Shown: positions 1 to 11,590, counted from the first letter of the stretch. The stretch is 21,959 nucleotides of DNA from Apostichopus californicus (GCA_020650975.1 JAIPMN010009546.1:1-21959); one strand, 5' to 3'. A program made the numbers and translations. The notes: generated from the letters alone by a model not told the origin.

Positions 1-1012
1 ATTTATAGTCCTAAAATGATACTTTCTAGACAAAGGAATACAAGACCACTTCCTGACAGTCTTTTCCAATTACAGCTAATTTTCGTTCACAAACAAACGA
101 GACACAAGCAGGCATGTTATTCTGACGAAGCTAAAAATAGGCTCAGCTCAAGCTTCATTTAGCAGCCCTAAAATGGCATTTTGAAATTGGAAAAGATGTC
201 TTTTATCTTTTTACTTTAATTACACCTGGTATAACAAACAAACACCCCGATCATATATAACTCCAGTTCATAGAAATTGTGACATACACGTATGTTGATA
301 CAACTAAAAATAGTTCTTTTCGCACTTCGTTCTAAATTAAACTTTATATACAATGGAAGGCAAAGAGTCTACACTGACAGCCACTTTCATTATTTTATGC
401 AGACCTCATTTCTGACACACGAGCAGGAATACATAGATGGCAGGATGAAGAAATCACACAACAGCTGCATGCTTTACTTTGTCCTAAAAGCACTTACTAA
501 AAAAGCAGTTACTATGCATATTCCTTCTTTAAAAAATGATTCTTCACCCATAATTTATCGATCAATGCATTCTCCAACACGTATACGACATATACTTCGA
601 AAGATCAATTAACTCGTATATATGTGAATTATCTTCTAGAATTCACACAGCCACTGAAAGAACCCTTAATTCATCCATTTGCAATATTAACATTGTCCCC
701 ATACTCTTTGTACTAACCTGTGGTATATATATATTTCTAGCATCCAGACATCAGGAGAGAGCTGCAATATACCGTATATATATATATCTAACACACACTA
801 CAGATGAATGCAACAACAATTCCACTATGCCTTGGCAGCAATGAAATGAGCAACTGATGTTTATACCCTGTATGACATACAAAGCAATCCCAATTAATAA
901 AAGTCCATTGGTACAGCAGCATGCTTGTATGTATCCTCCACCCACCGATCTATATTACATGTTAAGAGGTTTGCAATATATACTGATACTGACCAATGTC
1001 TTGTCTCTGCCA
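1..1012. other. AT-rich non-coding stretch, possible 3'UTR of the exon at 1013-1161
   Basis: I see no convincing coding region here. The open frames are short, AT-rich and without family resemblance. Short TA runs occur near 724-732 and 773-788. If the minus-strand coding stretch just to the right is real, part of this DNA would be its 3'UTR. I found no AATAAA on the minus strand; an ATTAAA variant (plus TTTAAT) lies near 214. Confidence 0.4.
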
Positions 1013-1161
1013 TTAACGAGGGCTGACGATCCGCAACTCTTCGCCGAGGTCGCTGTCGTGGCTGCTGTCGTAACTGCTGTCGCTGAAGCGGGAGAGGTCT
1101 TCAGTTCCCTCAAGTGATAACCAGACGAACTCGACGATCTTCTTCTGGCACCGTTGTTCGA
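1013..1161 (-). CDS. Candidate terminal coding exon of an unidentified gene
   Basis: On the minus strand an open frame of up to 49 codons ends at a TAA (1015-1013). An in-frame TAA at 1165-1163 closes it upstream, so it must begin at a splice acceptor. Usable AGs are AAG (exon from 1161) or CAG (exon from 1144), behind a pyrimidine-rich tract. The peptide contains KKIVEFVWLSLEG, then an acidic Ser/Asp-rich tail (DSSYDSSHDSDLGEEL) and ends IVSPR. The strongest evidence is codon use: nearly every codon of the Ser/Asp-rich part ends in C, in an AT-rich neighbourhood. I do not recognise the family. It lies 8.5 kb downstream of SOBP on the same strand, so it may be a separate gene or, less likely, an alternative SOBP 3' exon. 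A second frame (Ser/Thr/Ala-rich) is also open after the better TAG acceptor at 1167, so the frame is not certain. Confidence 0.45.
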
Positions 1162-2037
1162 CTTATCTAAGACACAAGGACGAGGGATTCTGAATATTAA
1201 CGATACAACTCATCATGGGAGGGATGAGACTTGGATGCGGCCAGAGAAGTTGTTTTTGTCTTCAGCTATCAGAGTCAGATCTAAGATTTGATATCAGTAA
1301 ATGTGACCAACAGAAGACTGTTCATTCTTGGGTGGGGGGGGGGGGTTGTTGGTGGTGTTCAAACTGAAAGGGGCATATATGATTTTTTTAGTAACAAGGG
1401 CACTTTCTAAATACATAAATTAACGAAAAGGTACTTCATTTTTTTCTTACCTATAAGAGGCAAAATAGGGAGTGGAGGGGAAAGGGGTGGGAGGAGCAGA
1501 TCAGCGCCCTGTTACCGGGCAACACTACCTCTGGTTCTTGATTTCCTTTTACATAATTGTTTAATGGTCACCATCTCCCATAACTAAGTTTTATCAGATG
1601 GATCGATCAGGCACTCAACACTGTCAGTGGCACAAGATAGAAAAGGTTACCTGTCATAGATAGCAGGGGGGGAGGGAGGGGTATGGATGGGGAGAGGGCC
1701 TACATTTCACTTTCAAGCTTATATCATTCCTTTATCCCACTGATATATGAACAATTTACTGATGTTTACCATCATATTGAACACTCTCATCTTAATTCAA
1801 CAGCCTCATAAACCAAATGTTTCATATTTCTTTCTCTGTAGAAAAACTGCACATAGCTATATACTCTACTAATAAATATGACATTCTGAGCCTTCCGAAG
1901 CACTGCAGCCGACTGAATATGTACTACAAGATTTTCACAATGTTCCTTTCTCCATTGGGTGACTCCTTCCTTGCCTCTCCTTTTCCCCAGATACATTCGT
2001 AAAATTAACCCAGAACTTTTGTTCATCCTTCCATGAC
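1162..2037. other. Non-coding stretch with G-rich tracts
   Basis: No gene is recognisable. A run of 12 G lies at 1334-1345, and G/A-rich tracts lie near 1467-1498 and 1665-1697. Open frames at 1787-2026 on both strands are short and without coding bias. If the neighbouring candidate exon is real, this would be intron or intergenic DNA. Confidence 0.4.
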
Positions 2038-2045
2038 TTCTAATC

Positions 2046-2412
2046 CAGTGGCGGAGCTAGGGGTATTGGTTAGGAGGGGCGAGAATGGTCTGTATGGGGC
2101 GCTTTCGACACTATCTAAGCGGAGCGCCACCACAGGTTGGCGCGTAGCGTACAGACATTTTTGGAGTAAAGATACTCCCTAGATCGCCGGAAATTACCCT
2201 TTCTGGGCCTGGCTAATTTGCAGATAAATGAAGAATAAATAGGTGTCATCGCCAAATTACACCAACAACAGGTAGATGAGAGCGCAATATAAAAGTTACT
2301 AATCGCGAATAAGTAAAAACTGGTAAAGAGCTGAAAAGGGCGCCAGCAGTCCATTTGAGTCCGTCAGGTGGGGAATCCGCCCCCCCCTGACTGTAAGGAC
2401 GCTCTGCCACTG
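2046..2412. mobile_element. Non-autonomous hAT-like DNA transposon (MITE) with 8-bp target duplication
   Basis: The 367-bp element begins CAGTGGCGGAGC and its right end, read on the minus strand, begins CAGTGGCAGAGC: terminal inverted repeats matching at 11 of 12 positions. It is flanked by a perfect 8-bp direct repeat, TTCTAATC, at 2038-2045 and 2413-2420. A CAG-type end with an 8-bp target duplication is the known signature of the hAT superfamily. The interior has no transposase-sized frame, so it must have been moved by enzyme from elsewhere. The intact target duplication suggests a fairly recent insertion. The element is GC-richer than its surroundings. Confidence 0.85.
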
Positions 2413-2420
2413 TTCTAATC

Positions 2421-2770
2421 TATGTTTTTTTTATTTGTTCAGAACAAGAAAAACACATGAGAGCTTCCTTGTTGTAGTACATGATATATTTAATTATGAA
2501 AATGTCACACAAACTAATGTACAGGTCATTTTACTCTCTATTCTTAGACAATTCTTACTAGTAGTAATAATAAGAATAATAATAATCAATACTAAAATGA
2601 TAATATAATAATAAAAGAAGAAACAGTAACTTGAGGGCAGGACTTTTAATTTTTCTAAATCAATGTCCGATACCACGTGTATATGTACACATCTTAAAAA
2701 GATCACTCATTTTTTTACTTTGCTTCAATTTCATTGAAAAATGTAAAATCTACTTACTCTTTTTTTTTTA

Positions 2771-2801
<31 letters not shown>

Positions 2802-4679
2802 TTAATTTGAAACATTGAAACAAAAATACCTTTAGCTGAACGAAAGAAGAAAAAAACAAACAAATAAACAAGGCCTTTCTTTCTTTCAAGGATATAAAAT
2901 GATAAAAATAATATATTTTTTTAAGTCACAAACAATTTCATGAGCTGCTTATGATGGGATGATGGTAGGAGAAAACCCAAGGAAAACCCCAGAAACTTTG
3001 ACATCTTGTTAACTTCATATGACCTTTGACCTTCACCAATTTCACTACGGTTCTTGTATTTTATCACGGATATCCACAAGTATGAACCTTAATTCAACAT
3101 GTACTTTTTCAGTTTTATGTACTTTTGCAGTACATGTACTTTTCAGTATCATGTTTGTAAGCCAAGGGCTTCACATACACTCACATATGCACATCCACAT
3201 AAATGCAATCAGCATCAACCTTTAGCCTTTGGCAAGTAATAAAAAGGGAGTGGGGGCGGGGAGGGGGAGGAGGAGGAGGAGGGAAAGGGAAAATGAAAAC
3301 GGTGGAGAGGACAACTGGACGGAAGTCCGAGAAGAAACAAAACAATTATTGACTGGAATGAGACTTGGATAATTAAAACTGAGAAATTCTTTGAAACAAG
3401 AGACTTCTAAAACAGCCCGACCCTTTACAGGATGGCTTTTATAGTACTGTGTGACGTCACTGTGATAAACACACAAGTAGTTAGGCACATTTTGATATAC
3501 TATATAGTCTTGTCAGTACAATTTTGCTGAGTTTTTTTTTTTTTATTTTCCATTTTTTCATGATTATGAATATCATAGATGTTTTGTCTTTTCTAAAGGT
3601 ACAAAACTCAAAGACATTTATTTTTTAAGGCAAGTATCAAATTGAATAATTGAAGAAGTCACCAGAGAGTCACAACAACTTTATATACATTCTTCCAACC
3701 CTAACCTATCCTACTTTGCCTCCCCACCCTACCCTACTCCCCCCCACCTTCATCCAACAAGTAAAAACAACTACAAACTACAAACAAATAAGTGGAATAA
3801 GATAACACGTAATAAAAACTTTGATAAATCTCTAATCACAGTTTTTAGAATTATAAAAAGGAAAAAGTAAATAATGCCCAAAAAAGATGAGTTTCCCCTT
3901 CCTCGCCCCCCACCATCTCTACTTCTCTCTCTCTCTGTTTCTACTATCCAAGAGAGGAAGACCGAACAAGAAACAAAAACAAGAGGAAACAGCTCAGTCT
4001 GTCAAGGATGACTGGAGAAGGTGTAAAATTAATTTGTTCTCACATAGTAAAATTAGACTGTTAATAAACACTGCTATTCCATCCAGGCTGTATATATATT
4101 ATTTTTTTTAATTTAAAATTTTACCAGAAATAACCATTTCAGAGGTAATGCAACACTTTATAGGAAAACATCTATGACTTTTATATGTCCTCAAAATAAC
4201 ATGTTTACAATGCATTGCAAATTTGTCCAGGATTAATGGTGTTAAAGGTCATCCAGGGGTGCTCGGGTTGCCAACAGTATGAACTTAAAAAGAACATGTT
4301 TTGGATGAGTCATTCCCAAAAAATAATAAATCATAAAACAATGGATTAACATTAAATATTGAGGACTGCACTGGGGATCTGACATCATCGATTAAGCCTT
4401 AAAGGACCCTTCCAGAGATTTAGTCATACTTTAAAGGTGAATAAAGCTTTGGAAATATTACTAGCACTCCATTGTTTGGTTTTTCTTGGGTCTATGAATA
4501 ATTAAGCTCAAAGTCTTTACTCTTAATGCTTACATGTCCATGGTGAGACACAAACTGTGACTGACCATCTACAGGTGTAGGACCAGTTAGCTTATTTGGT
4601 TTTTATGTTCGTTAATTAAAAAAACAAACTATAACTGGCAGGTGAAATAATAATATGACCACTTCTTCCTTCCTTAACT
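2421..4679. other. Non-coding stretch with microsatellite, purine tract and repeat remnant
   Basis: No gene is recognisable. A (TA)n microsatellite lies at 2770-2801 and a GGA-rich purine tract at about 3244-3292. The segment from about 3010 to 3095 (TGACCTTTGACCTTCACC, then a GGTTCTTGTA block and AAGTATGAAC) resembles a dispersed repeat I know from echinoderm genomes, but that is from memory. A weak AT-hook-like open stretch at 3953-4020 is treated under findings. Confidence 0.4.
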
Positions 4680-4876
4680 AATACCACCAGGACTAATACC
4701 ACTAGGATTAATTATTAATAATACCATAATTAATATATAATAATTAATATAATAATATATAATAAAATATTATATATAATCTGTAATATATATATATATA
4801 TAATGCATAATAATTAACTCTATAATACCACCAGGATTAATTAATACCAACAGGATTAATTATTACCACCAAGACT
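4680..4876. repeat. AT-rich block with repeated ACCACCAGGATTAAT-like units
   Basis: About five diverged copies of a 15-18 bp unit close to ATACCACCAGGATTAAT lie near 4681, 4695, 4825, 4844 and 4862. They flank a core (about 4715-4820) made almost only of A and T, with (TA)n runs. The arrangement fits a minisatellite split by expansion of an AT-rich microsatellite. No coding potential is seen. Confidence 0.6.
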
Positions 4877-7445
4877 CCACATGGCGGAAGGTTTGTAACA
4901 TTTCTTCCAGGATAACTAATATGATACTAGAATGGGGAAACAGCCTCTGACAGACTTTAACTTTGATTTACTTTATAATCAATCTAAATTATTTCATTAA
5001 TTGGACTGGATAACATGGAAACGATAAGTTTGCCATCATAATTTTAAGATCTGTCTGTAAATATAGTATCAACTTCCTACAATGTGATAAATCATTCAGA
5101 TGATACGTTGATTTACGACTTGCAACGAAATAACTAGTTCCTTGTATCTGAGGAATTCAATATGTTGCTGCAAATTAACAAAATAATTTATCATCATTTT
5201 AACAATTTGCAACAAAATAAACAATTAATCACTTCAATTAAACATTTGACAACGGCATGTTTAATCACGCTAGGCATCAGAAATGTCATCATATCAACAC
5301 TTTGCAACCAATGTTATTGCAGCAAACTCACAGACAAAGATCTTAACATTTTGATGGCACCTTAAGGTTTCCATAGAATCTCAAGCTAACGAGAAAGTGT
5401 CTGAGGATATCTGCTTAACAACCACAGTAACAAAATCAATTCAAGTTCTTCATACTCAATAATGCAGTACCTAGCTGTCTTTCGTCCTACATGACTTTTA
5501 ACAACGTAACCCGTAGGTTTCTATGAATCCAGTCTGGCATGCATCCAATTATATCCATAACAATTTTGGATGAGCAACAAACTAAAAATACTGTCATTCA
5601 TGCCAAAGGAAAAAATAGAGCACAATAGAATTTTCAATGCAAACGATTGGCAACATTTGGGGAAAGATTTTTCGCTGAAACTGCAAGGGAAACAGTTTAA
5701 ACAATGTATGGGGGAAATACCTAGTGTGGTGAATTCTGCTAACACCCATTGTTGTGTACCAGAAAGCATGACTTTTAGGCACAAAATTATTTCAAACAGG
5801 ATACAGAATAAAAAGGACACAGAGCCTACCTGTGTATTATTAGTAAATGGTCTGTTGTGTGATAGATTTAAATGTCACAAACAACCACCCCCCAACACAG
5901 CTAAGAATTTCCATTTGGGAGAAAAACACCAATTTTATAATTGTTTCCTTCACACGCAAGGCTGGAGACTTGATCAAGTCTAATTATGACATCATTGAGC
6001 CACATGCGCTTCATTGTTTTCTCTATCCAATAGAAGATTTGTTTTCTTAGCATGGCATCCCTCCATGTTATACATGTTATACAATATTTCTATACTGAAT
6101 TCACTATATTTGAGAAGGTACTTTTTTTACTCTTTGAACACTAGGAGGAGATCAGCAATCAAAAGCGACTGAACTACTCCTTACGATGGGAATGTTTTTT
6201 TGACATTTTTTATCTTACAATTGGTAGAGGAACATCTCAAGTTATGCCCTGCCACAAGATCCTATTTTCTTCAGATAAGAAATGGGAACCCTAGGAGGAT
6301 AAGAATGTACATACTAGGAGGAGATAGGTAACTGGTTTAACAGACCCCATTTCCTAAAAAGGGACTGTGTCAAAAGTAGAATTCTGAGGGGGCTGCAGCA
6401 TCATGCAGCCAGGCTGCATAGTGTTTGATCTATGATATATATATAGTCACTGCAGGTCTGCGGGGATATATAATCCGTATTTGTTCGATATGAACCATTC
6501 TAGCTGGGCAAGATTTTGCAGTTGCCGTGCGTTTTTCTCTTTTCGCCCTAACGAGAATTGCAAAACTTGAGAGAAATTTGATCCAGCATCATGTCTTTGA
6601 AAGTGATGAAAATGAAAAGAAACTACATGGCATAAATTTATGCCGTTGTAGTGAAACATTTACGATTTTTACAACGTAAAGTCACGACATTAAGCTCCAA
6701 ACTTTTTGACACTTGTGGAAATATCGCAATGTTAGGTATTTTGGTGAAGGGATTAATCGAGGTCAAATGAGGCAGCGCCAACAATGTTTTACTTTCTACC
6801 TGTACCTTATCAATTCCTACTTTGTCTGAAAATTTTACTGGAATGAATTTAAAATGAAAATGAAATCTTACTCATGATATGCCAAGTCGAGTGAATAGAA
6901 TGTCTACGTCATAAACTGTAACACACATATGCAAAGGGCAGTGTGATGACAGGTCAAGGTAAAAAAAAGACTACCGCAGTTAATCAACAGAGAAGAGACA
7001 AATCATGCTTTTTATAGAAAAATCTTGATTTCAGCATTTGGTAATAAACAAGGTAAACCGATAGTCCAAAGTCAAGACCTTGACCCCTCTGAGCAACCTG
7101 TAACATCTTCTCTAGCCTAGACATTAACAGAGACTTCAAGTTATTCTTTGAAAAGACAAACCCTGACGATTGTGGCTACAATATTGAACGGTGTGATACA
7201 TAATGCAATGTTGTAACACACAGTTTTTCATTCTTACGTAGGCCAAACGCAGTTTCTTACAAGACTGGTACATATCATACACACCTTACATAGGACATTA
7301 GACTCAATATTTTATGACTATGAAACCTTGGGTAAAAAGAAAATCAAATAAAATACAGTTTGTGCTTTAAACAAATAAAAACAAAGTTAACATAAATGTA
7401 CATAATTGCATTTTGTTGTCATGGTAATATGCTTCCCATTCCACA
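4877..7445. other. Unassigned AT-rich DNA
   Basis: No supported gene. The longest open frame (5570-5983, plus, 137 codons) has AT-rich, unbiased codons, no recognisable domain, and a competing minus-strand frame over the same bases. The segment 6362-6420 resembles the arm of the inverted-repeat element at 11384-11590. CTAGGAGGA occurs three times, near 6143, 6291 and 6311. Confidence 0.4.
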
Positions 7446-7525
7446 TTCTCCCCTGCCCCATCTACCTCTCCCCTGCCCCACCTACCTCTCCCCTGCCCCA
7501 CCTACCTCTCCCCTGCCCCACCGAC
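7446..7525. repeat. Minisatellite, 4 x 20 bp
   Basis: Four head-to-tail copies of the unit CTCTCCCCTGCCCCACCTAC occupy 7446-7465, 7466-7485, 7486-7505 and 7506-7525. The two middle copies are identical; the outer ones differ at one to two bases. Open frames across it encode only Pro/Leu/Ser periodic peptide and are not taken as genes. Confidence 0.9.
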
Positions 7526-9699
7526 TCATCACTCAAACTGTTCAAGTTTCACAGGCTGACAATAATATTGCCCCTAAAAGGCAAGAATCTACTAATATTG
7601 GTCTACATAAACTAAAGATGAGATGCATAAATCATTTAGAATATCTCGCTTCTGAATAGAAGACCTCTTCCCCCCCCTCCCCCTTCCCCGAGTCTTTTGA
7701 CTTTTTCTTGGGAGGGAACCTCTCCCAGGCATACTGTTAACTTTTCCAGTATGCACACCAGTGTAGTGTTATGGCATAAAGAAACCTGAAGAACAGGTGA
7801 AATGCAAAATCATGCTCATGCTCATGGGAGGAAATTCCTCACATTGTACAATACCCCCCTAAATTTGCTTCACAGGGTGTGAACTTATTTATAGGTCATT
7901 TTAAAATCGTTCATCTTATACTCAGTTTAACTGCGTCTTAAATTTATCTACAACGAATAATCCTTTGGCTTACAAGTTAAAAAGCATGACGACATTGTCA
8001 TAGAAAATTTTGGTATTAGTCTTGCATTTCAGCCGTTTTCACCGACTGATTTCTGAAAATACTGAGTAAGAATTATTTCCAATAAAAATAAATTATAGAG
8101 AAGATAGACACTGATCCCAAACTGCAATCAAGATGGGATCTTCATTCTACTTATGTCCTTTAATGAAAGTAATAATCTAATTAAAACAAACCTTTCACAC
8201 CTATGTTATTAATAGAGCTTTCACTACTTTTCTCTTCTTTATAATAATAGCAGTAAAACTAAAACAATGCCTCGTTTTAAACCATCAAATTGTTGCGGTT
8301 GTTTGACCCTGTTCTACAATTATTTTTTCTTCTTCTCCTCGTAAAGAAATTCAAGGAAATATTCAGGCACTTTTTTATCTTTGACTTTTCTGAAAGAATT
8401 CTCTTAAAATATCTCCGGGACCGAACCGACATTCTTCCGAGCAACTCTGCTTCCTTCAGATTGCAATAATTTGGAAAACCAAAATGAGCAAAACATCTAA
8501 AACAGCTTATTATAATTATGACACCACTACCTTTCCAGGTAGTGGTATAGCAACAAGGGGGGGGGGGAGGGGGTTGGAGGGTTTTCGGTGCTAAACACAT
8601 CTGAGAAAACTTGTCAGGAATGCTTTTAGAAAATAAGTACTCCGCCTGCCTCTCTAGAAAAGTATTGGTCCCCCCCACCCCCTCCCCTCGCAAGAAGAAT
8701 TCTGGCTACGAGCTTACGACCCATCTATCCAGGGCTTGAATGAATGATCCTGATGAGGTCAAGGAATCTTTAAGATCAAGAACTAAAGGAATTATCTTTG
8801 ATTTTCATTGAAATGGAAGGGGTACTACCACAGCAATCGTCTCAGCTTTAAAAAGGGCATAAAGGCAAATTTCACAAATTGAAAAAGGCACCAAGGTATA
8901 TTTTCCAAGTGACAGAAAACATCTTCAGAATTGTTTTATTTTTTGGTTTAGATTATTCCCCCGATAAACATACAGTTCTAGATTTACATACATATGAAGA
9001 TGATCATGAAATGAGATCGCTGAGCCACGACCCTTTTTTTTTATTGGTTACGTTTCTCACAGCTGCTTTTGATAGCTGTTTTCTGACACAAAACTCGACG
9101 GAGTTTGGGACATTTCTGAGCCCCGATTTAGTTTCATTATAAACTCACATGGCAACTTGACTTTTAAGGGGCACAGAAGTTGTTGCCATCGATAAGGGTT
9201 GATTATTAACGGCAGTATGTACAGCAAGTGGTAGGGGCACTGACAGTGCAGTTGATTAAGTAGAACCCTACATAAAACTGTAAGATGAAATTTCACGACA
9301 ATTCTAAGCAGCTTCCAAACAGGGTCACTGAAATTGTGAGCCGTCCCTTCAATACATCTATGATATTAAGGTTCAAGCTGCATTTTGTGTTGAAGTTGCC
9401 AGGATCTATTAGTACTAAGACCGACTAGATAAACGTACCGGGAAACGATTAACTGTTACTGAGAACAACTCGAACAAGGTTCACGCTTGGGAGTGATGAC
9501 ATATCAAATATTCAAAACTATACAACGTTCACTGCATTAAGTTTTGTTTTAAAAACTCACTAAATATGCATATTCAAATGGTTGCTATGGCAATGGAGTG
9601 TCTTTGGGGAATGGCCAATGACGCTTCAATATCCTCAATGACACAATGTCATGACCCTCCGCAAAATGTAGCTTCAACGATATTTGCTCTAAAATCGAC
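7526..9699 (-). other. Region downstream of SOBP: 3'UTR and intergenic DNA
   Basis: This lies just 3' of the SOBP stop codon. Its right part should be 3'UTR; where the UTR ends cannot be fixed from sequence. An 11-G run at 8557-8567 lies in a G-rich patch. The minus-strand open frame at 8277-8693 (138 codons) has a proline run arising from that patch and Asn/Arg/Lys-rich AT-biased codons, and I do not accept it as a gene. Confidence 0.45.
9040..9045 (-). terminator. Candidate poly(A) signal for SOBP
   Basis: Read on the minus strand this is AATAAA, the first canonical hexamer after the SOBP stop codon, and would give a 3'UTR of about 0.65 kb. A second AATAAA lies at 8935-8940. In AT-rich DNA such hexamers are common by chance, so this is only a candidate. 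Confidence 0.3.
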
Positions 9700-11213
9700 T
9701 TAATCCGGGTATCTGTGCTCTCGTTTCCTTTTGTACGGGACCGATCCATTTTCTGACGGGGATGTAGAATGCCATCGTTCCTCCGTTCTCTCCCTCTTAT
9801 TGGCTGTTGAATACGAGGTGCTCGGCTCAGCCTCTGGGACGGATTCCATACCCCTGACGGGTAACCTGCTCAGACTGTGGCTGCGCCGAAGGTCGTCGCT
9901 CGGTTCGGGGAACCTGCCGACCTCTGTAAGGTTCAATGCCGACTGGGAGAGGCGTCTCGTGAGATGGGAGCGGAGAGCTTCCTTGACTGACCTTGAAAGT
10001 TCTTTGGTTTCTTGTTCGCTGTGTTTAGTACTGTTAGTTCTGGCCTGCTGTGAATGTACCATGACCGTCTTCTGCGGGGACCTCAGCACGTTTAGACTGT
10101 TGGGGTTAGGATAGTGGCGCACGGGCAGGTCCATGCTCGCGCTCCGCTGGAGTCCACGGAGACGCACAAACTGATTCAGACTGGTACGATCGGGCACTGG
10201 CAAGAAGGTTTGATAAAGACCTCCTCCATGGTGAAAGACACCTTCCGGGGGGAGAGCGGCAAGTGGAGGGTACCCGGAAGGGCCGGTGCTGCTTCCAGGA
10301 ACGCTCTCGGGTAAGGAAGTTCTGGTTACTGGATAGAAGGCAGACGGGAACAGATTCTGTCTGCTCGGGATGCTTTTGGTCGTCGCTGCTGCTGTTGCTG
10401 CCTGCTGTGGCATTGAGGGCGCCAGCTGTGGTGGGTCAGTCAAATTAGAGGTTTGCTGCTGAGCCATCTTGAAAGCTTTAGTTGATACTGGAATGGGTAC
10501 TGGTATAGGGCAAGGGACGGGTACAAAGACAGGGTACGGTACCATGACAGTTTTTGGAGGCAGGAACACACCATCATCGTTGCCGAACACCCCAAACTCC
10601 GTCCGTAATCTGTGCGGCTTTGACTCCGTTGGTGGTTGAGATGTACTGCCTGTGAAACACCTCGGCGATCCTGGCTTGACCTTGTCTGCTCCGCAGTGTT
10701 TCACCGACGGATCGGACTTCAAAATGTCGTCCATCGTAAATGACCTCTGTGACCTCTTTTCACTCACCTGACCGATCCTCTCTTCCAAGCTATATCTCGC
10801 TTGCAGAGACTCGCTAGCACACGGAGTTTCAACCCCTCCGTCTTTACCGTTAACGTTATCGCTAACACTTTGCTGAATGTCATTTGCATACCGCCTTTGT
10901 AACATCTTTTTGATTTTTGTATCTCTGTCCTTGCCGGTCAACTCGGACGTATGCAGAGCGACACATTTCGGACTACAGAAGAACAGTTTGACTTCCTTGT
11001 GGTCGACCTTGTGCATTTCCGACAATAGACAGACTTTTTGACACTGGACGCAGGGCTTGCTCCCCGTAAAGTACGAGCGTCTGAATGCTGCAAAGCATTT
11101 CTCACTGCAGAACGCCTGCGAGGCCATGGCCGTGTTGAGGGTGTATCTTTTGGAACCGGACGATTCGCACCAAGCACAGATGATCTGCTCCTCTACAGAT
11201 TGGCCACAGGTAT
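9700..11213 (-). CDS. SOBP: SOBP homologue, large terminal coding exon (two FCS zinc fingers, Pro/Val-rich motif)
   Basis: SOBP is a nuclear zinc-finger protein linked to Six-family (sine oculis) factors and to inner-ear development in vertebrates. This exon encodes 503 residues plus a split codon and ends at TAA (9702-9700). The acceptor is pyrimidine-rich, ending CTCTCTCGCAG. Counting from the exon at 19039, finger one is C81-x2-C84 (CAWCESSGSKRY) with FCSEKC at 103-108. Finger two is C123-x2-C126 with FCSPKC at 147-152. A Pro/Val segment (VPYPVFVPVPCPIPVPIPV, about 293-311) matches the SOBP proline motif, and CAWC plus FCSEKCFAA...RR.YF matches finger one of vertebrate SOBP. The C-terminus is basic (PYKRKREH), a possible nuclear signal. 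The linker between fingers is only about 14 residues, far shorter than I recall for vertebrates. The internal ATG at 11127 is not the true start, since the frame and homology run past it. Codons are GC-richer than the surroundings. ZMYM proteins share the finger type, but the Pro/Val motif and N-terminal exon favour SOBP. Confidence 0.93.
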
Positions 11214-11383
11214 CTGCGAGAGAGCAGCCAAAAAATGTGATTGTGGGTATCTATCTAATGAGATCTTTCCTAGGCGGTATGCAAATGACTCCAAATTAAG
11301 ATAAAAATGGACTTTTTCCCTCTGATGCAAAAAGAGAGAGAAAAAATAAAACCAGAAAAACCAAGTCAACCAAGAATTTTTAA

Positions 11384-11590
11384 GGCACTGGTGTCAAAGG
11401 TGGGATGATGGGAAGGGGACTGCAGCACCCTGCAGCAAGGCTGCAGGGGATGTTATCATTTATAATGCTGTGCTGTTACACACAATGAGCACTGCTTTTC
11501 TGCTGAGGTAGTCTCTATTGTTTTGATAATGATTCAGCCTTGCTGCAGGGGATTTGCAGCTGCTGCAGCTTTCCCTTTTGGCAGAGTGCC
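11384..11590. mobile_element. MITE-like inverted-repeat element
   Basis: The left end starts GGCACTGGTGTCAAAGG and the right end, read on the minus strand, starts GGCACTCTGCCAAAAGG. Both arms go on to a PstI-like CTGCAG-rich block including CCTGCAGCAAGGCTG. The arms are about 60 bases each and imperfect. A related arm (TGTCAAAAG, GCTGCAGCA, AGGCTGCA) lies alone at 6362-6420, which points to a dispersed family and not a one-off palindrome. No clear target duplication is visible, so the superfamily is not assigned. It sits in the last SOBP intron. Confidence 0.55.

Noticed and set aside
857-1117. Plus-strand frame of 86 codons with an Ala/Val-rich end
   Set aside because: The Ala/Val run is the antisense of the Ser/Asp-rich minus-strand codons; the minus frame has the better codon bias.
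5570-5983. Plus-strand frame of 137 codons, the longest in the left half
   Set aside because: AT-rich unbiased codons, no recognisable motif, and open frames also on the opposite strand over the same bases.
6447-6659. Minus-strand frame of 70 codons as an exon
   Set aside because: No codon bias, no convincing splice sites at useful positions, and no family resemblance.
7396-7659. Pro/Leu-rich open frames over the minisatellite
   Set aside because: The peptide is just the 20-bp repeat translated; frames in two phases are open equally.
8277-8693. Minus-strand frame of 138 codons
   Set aside because: The proline run comes from the G homopolymer at 8557-8567; the rest is Asn/Arg/Lys-rich and resembles translated non-coding DNA.
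9731-10448. Plus-strand open frames of 61-127 codons opposite the SOBP terminal exon
   Set aside because: They are antisense shadows of the GC-richer SOBP coding frame and have no domain of their own.
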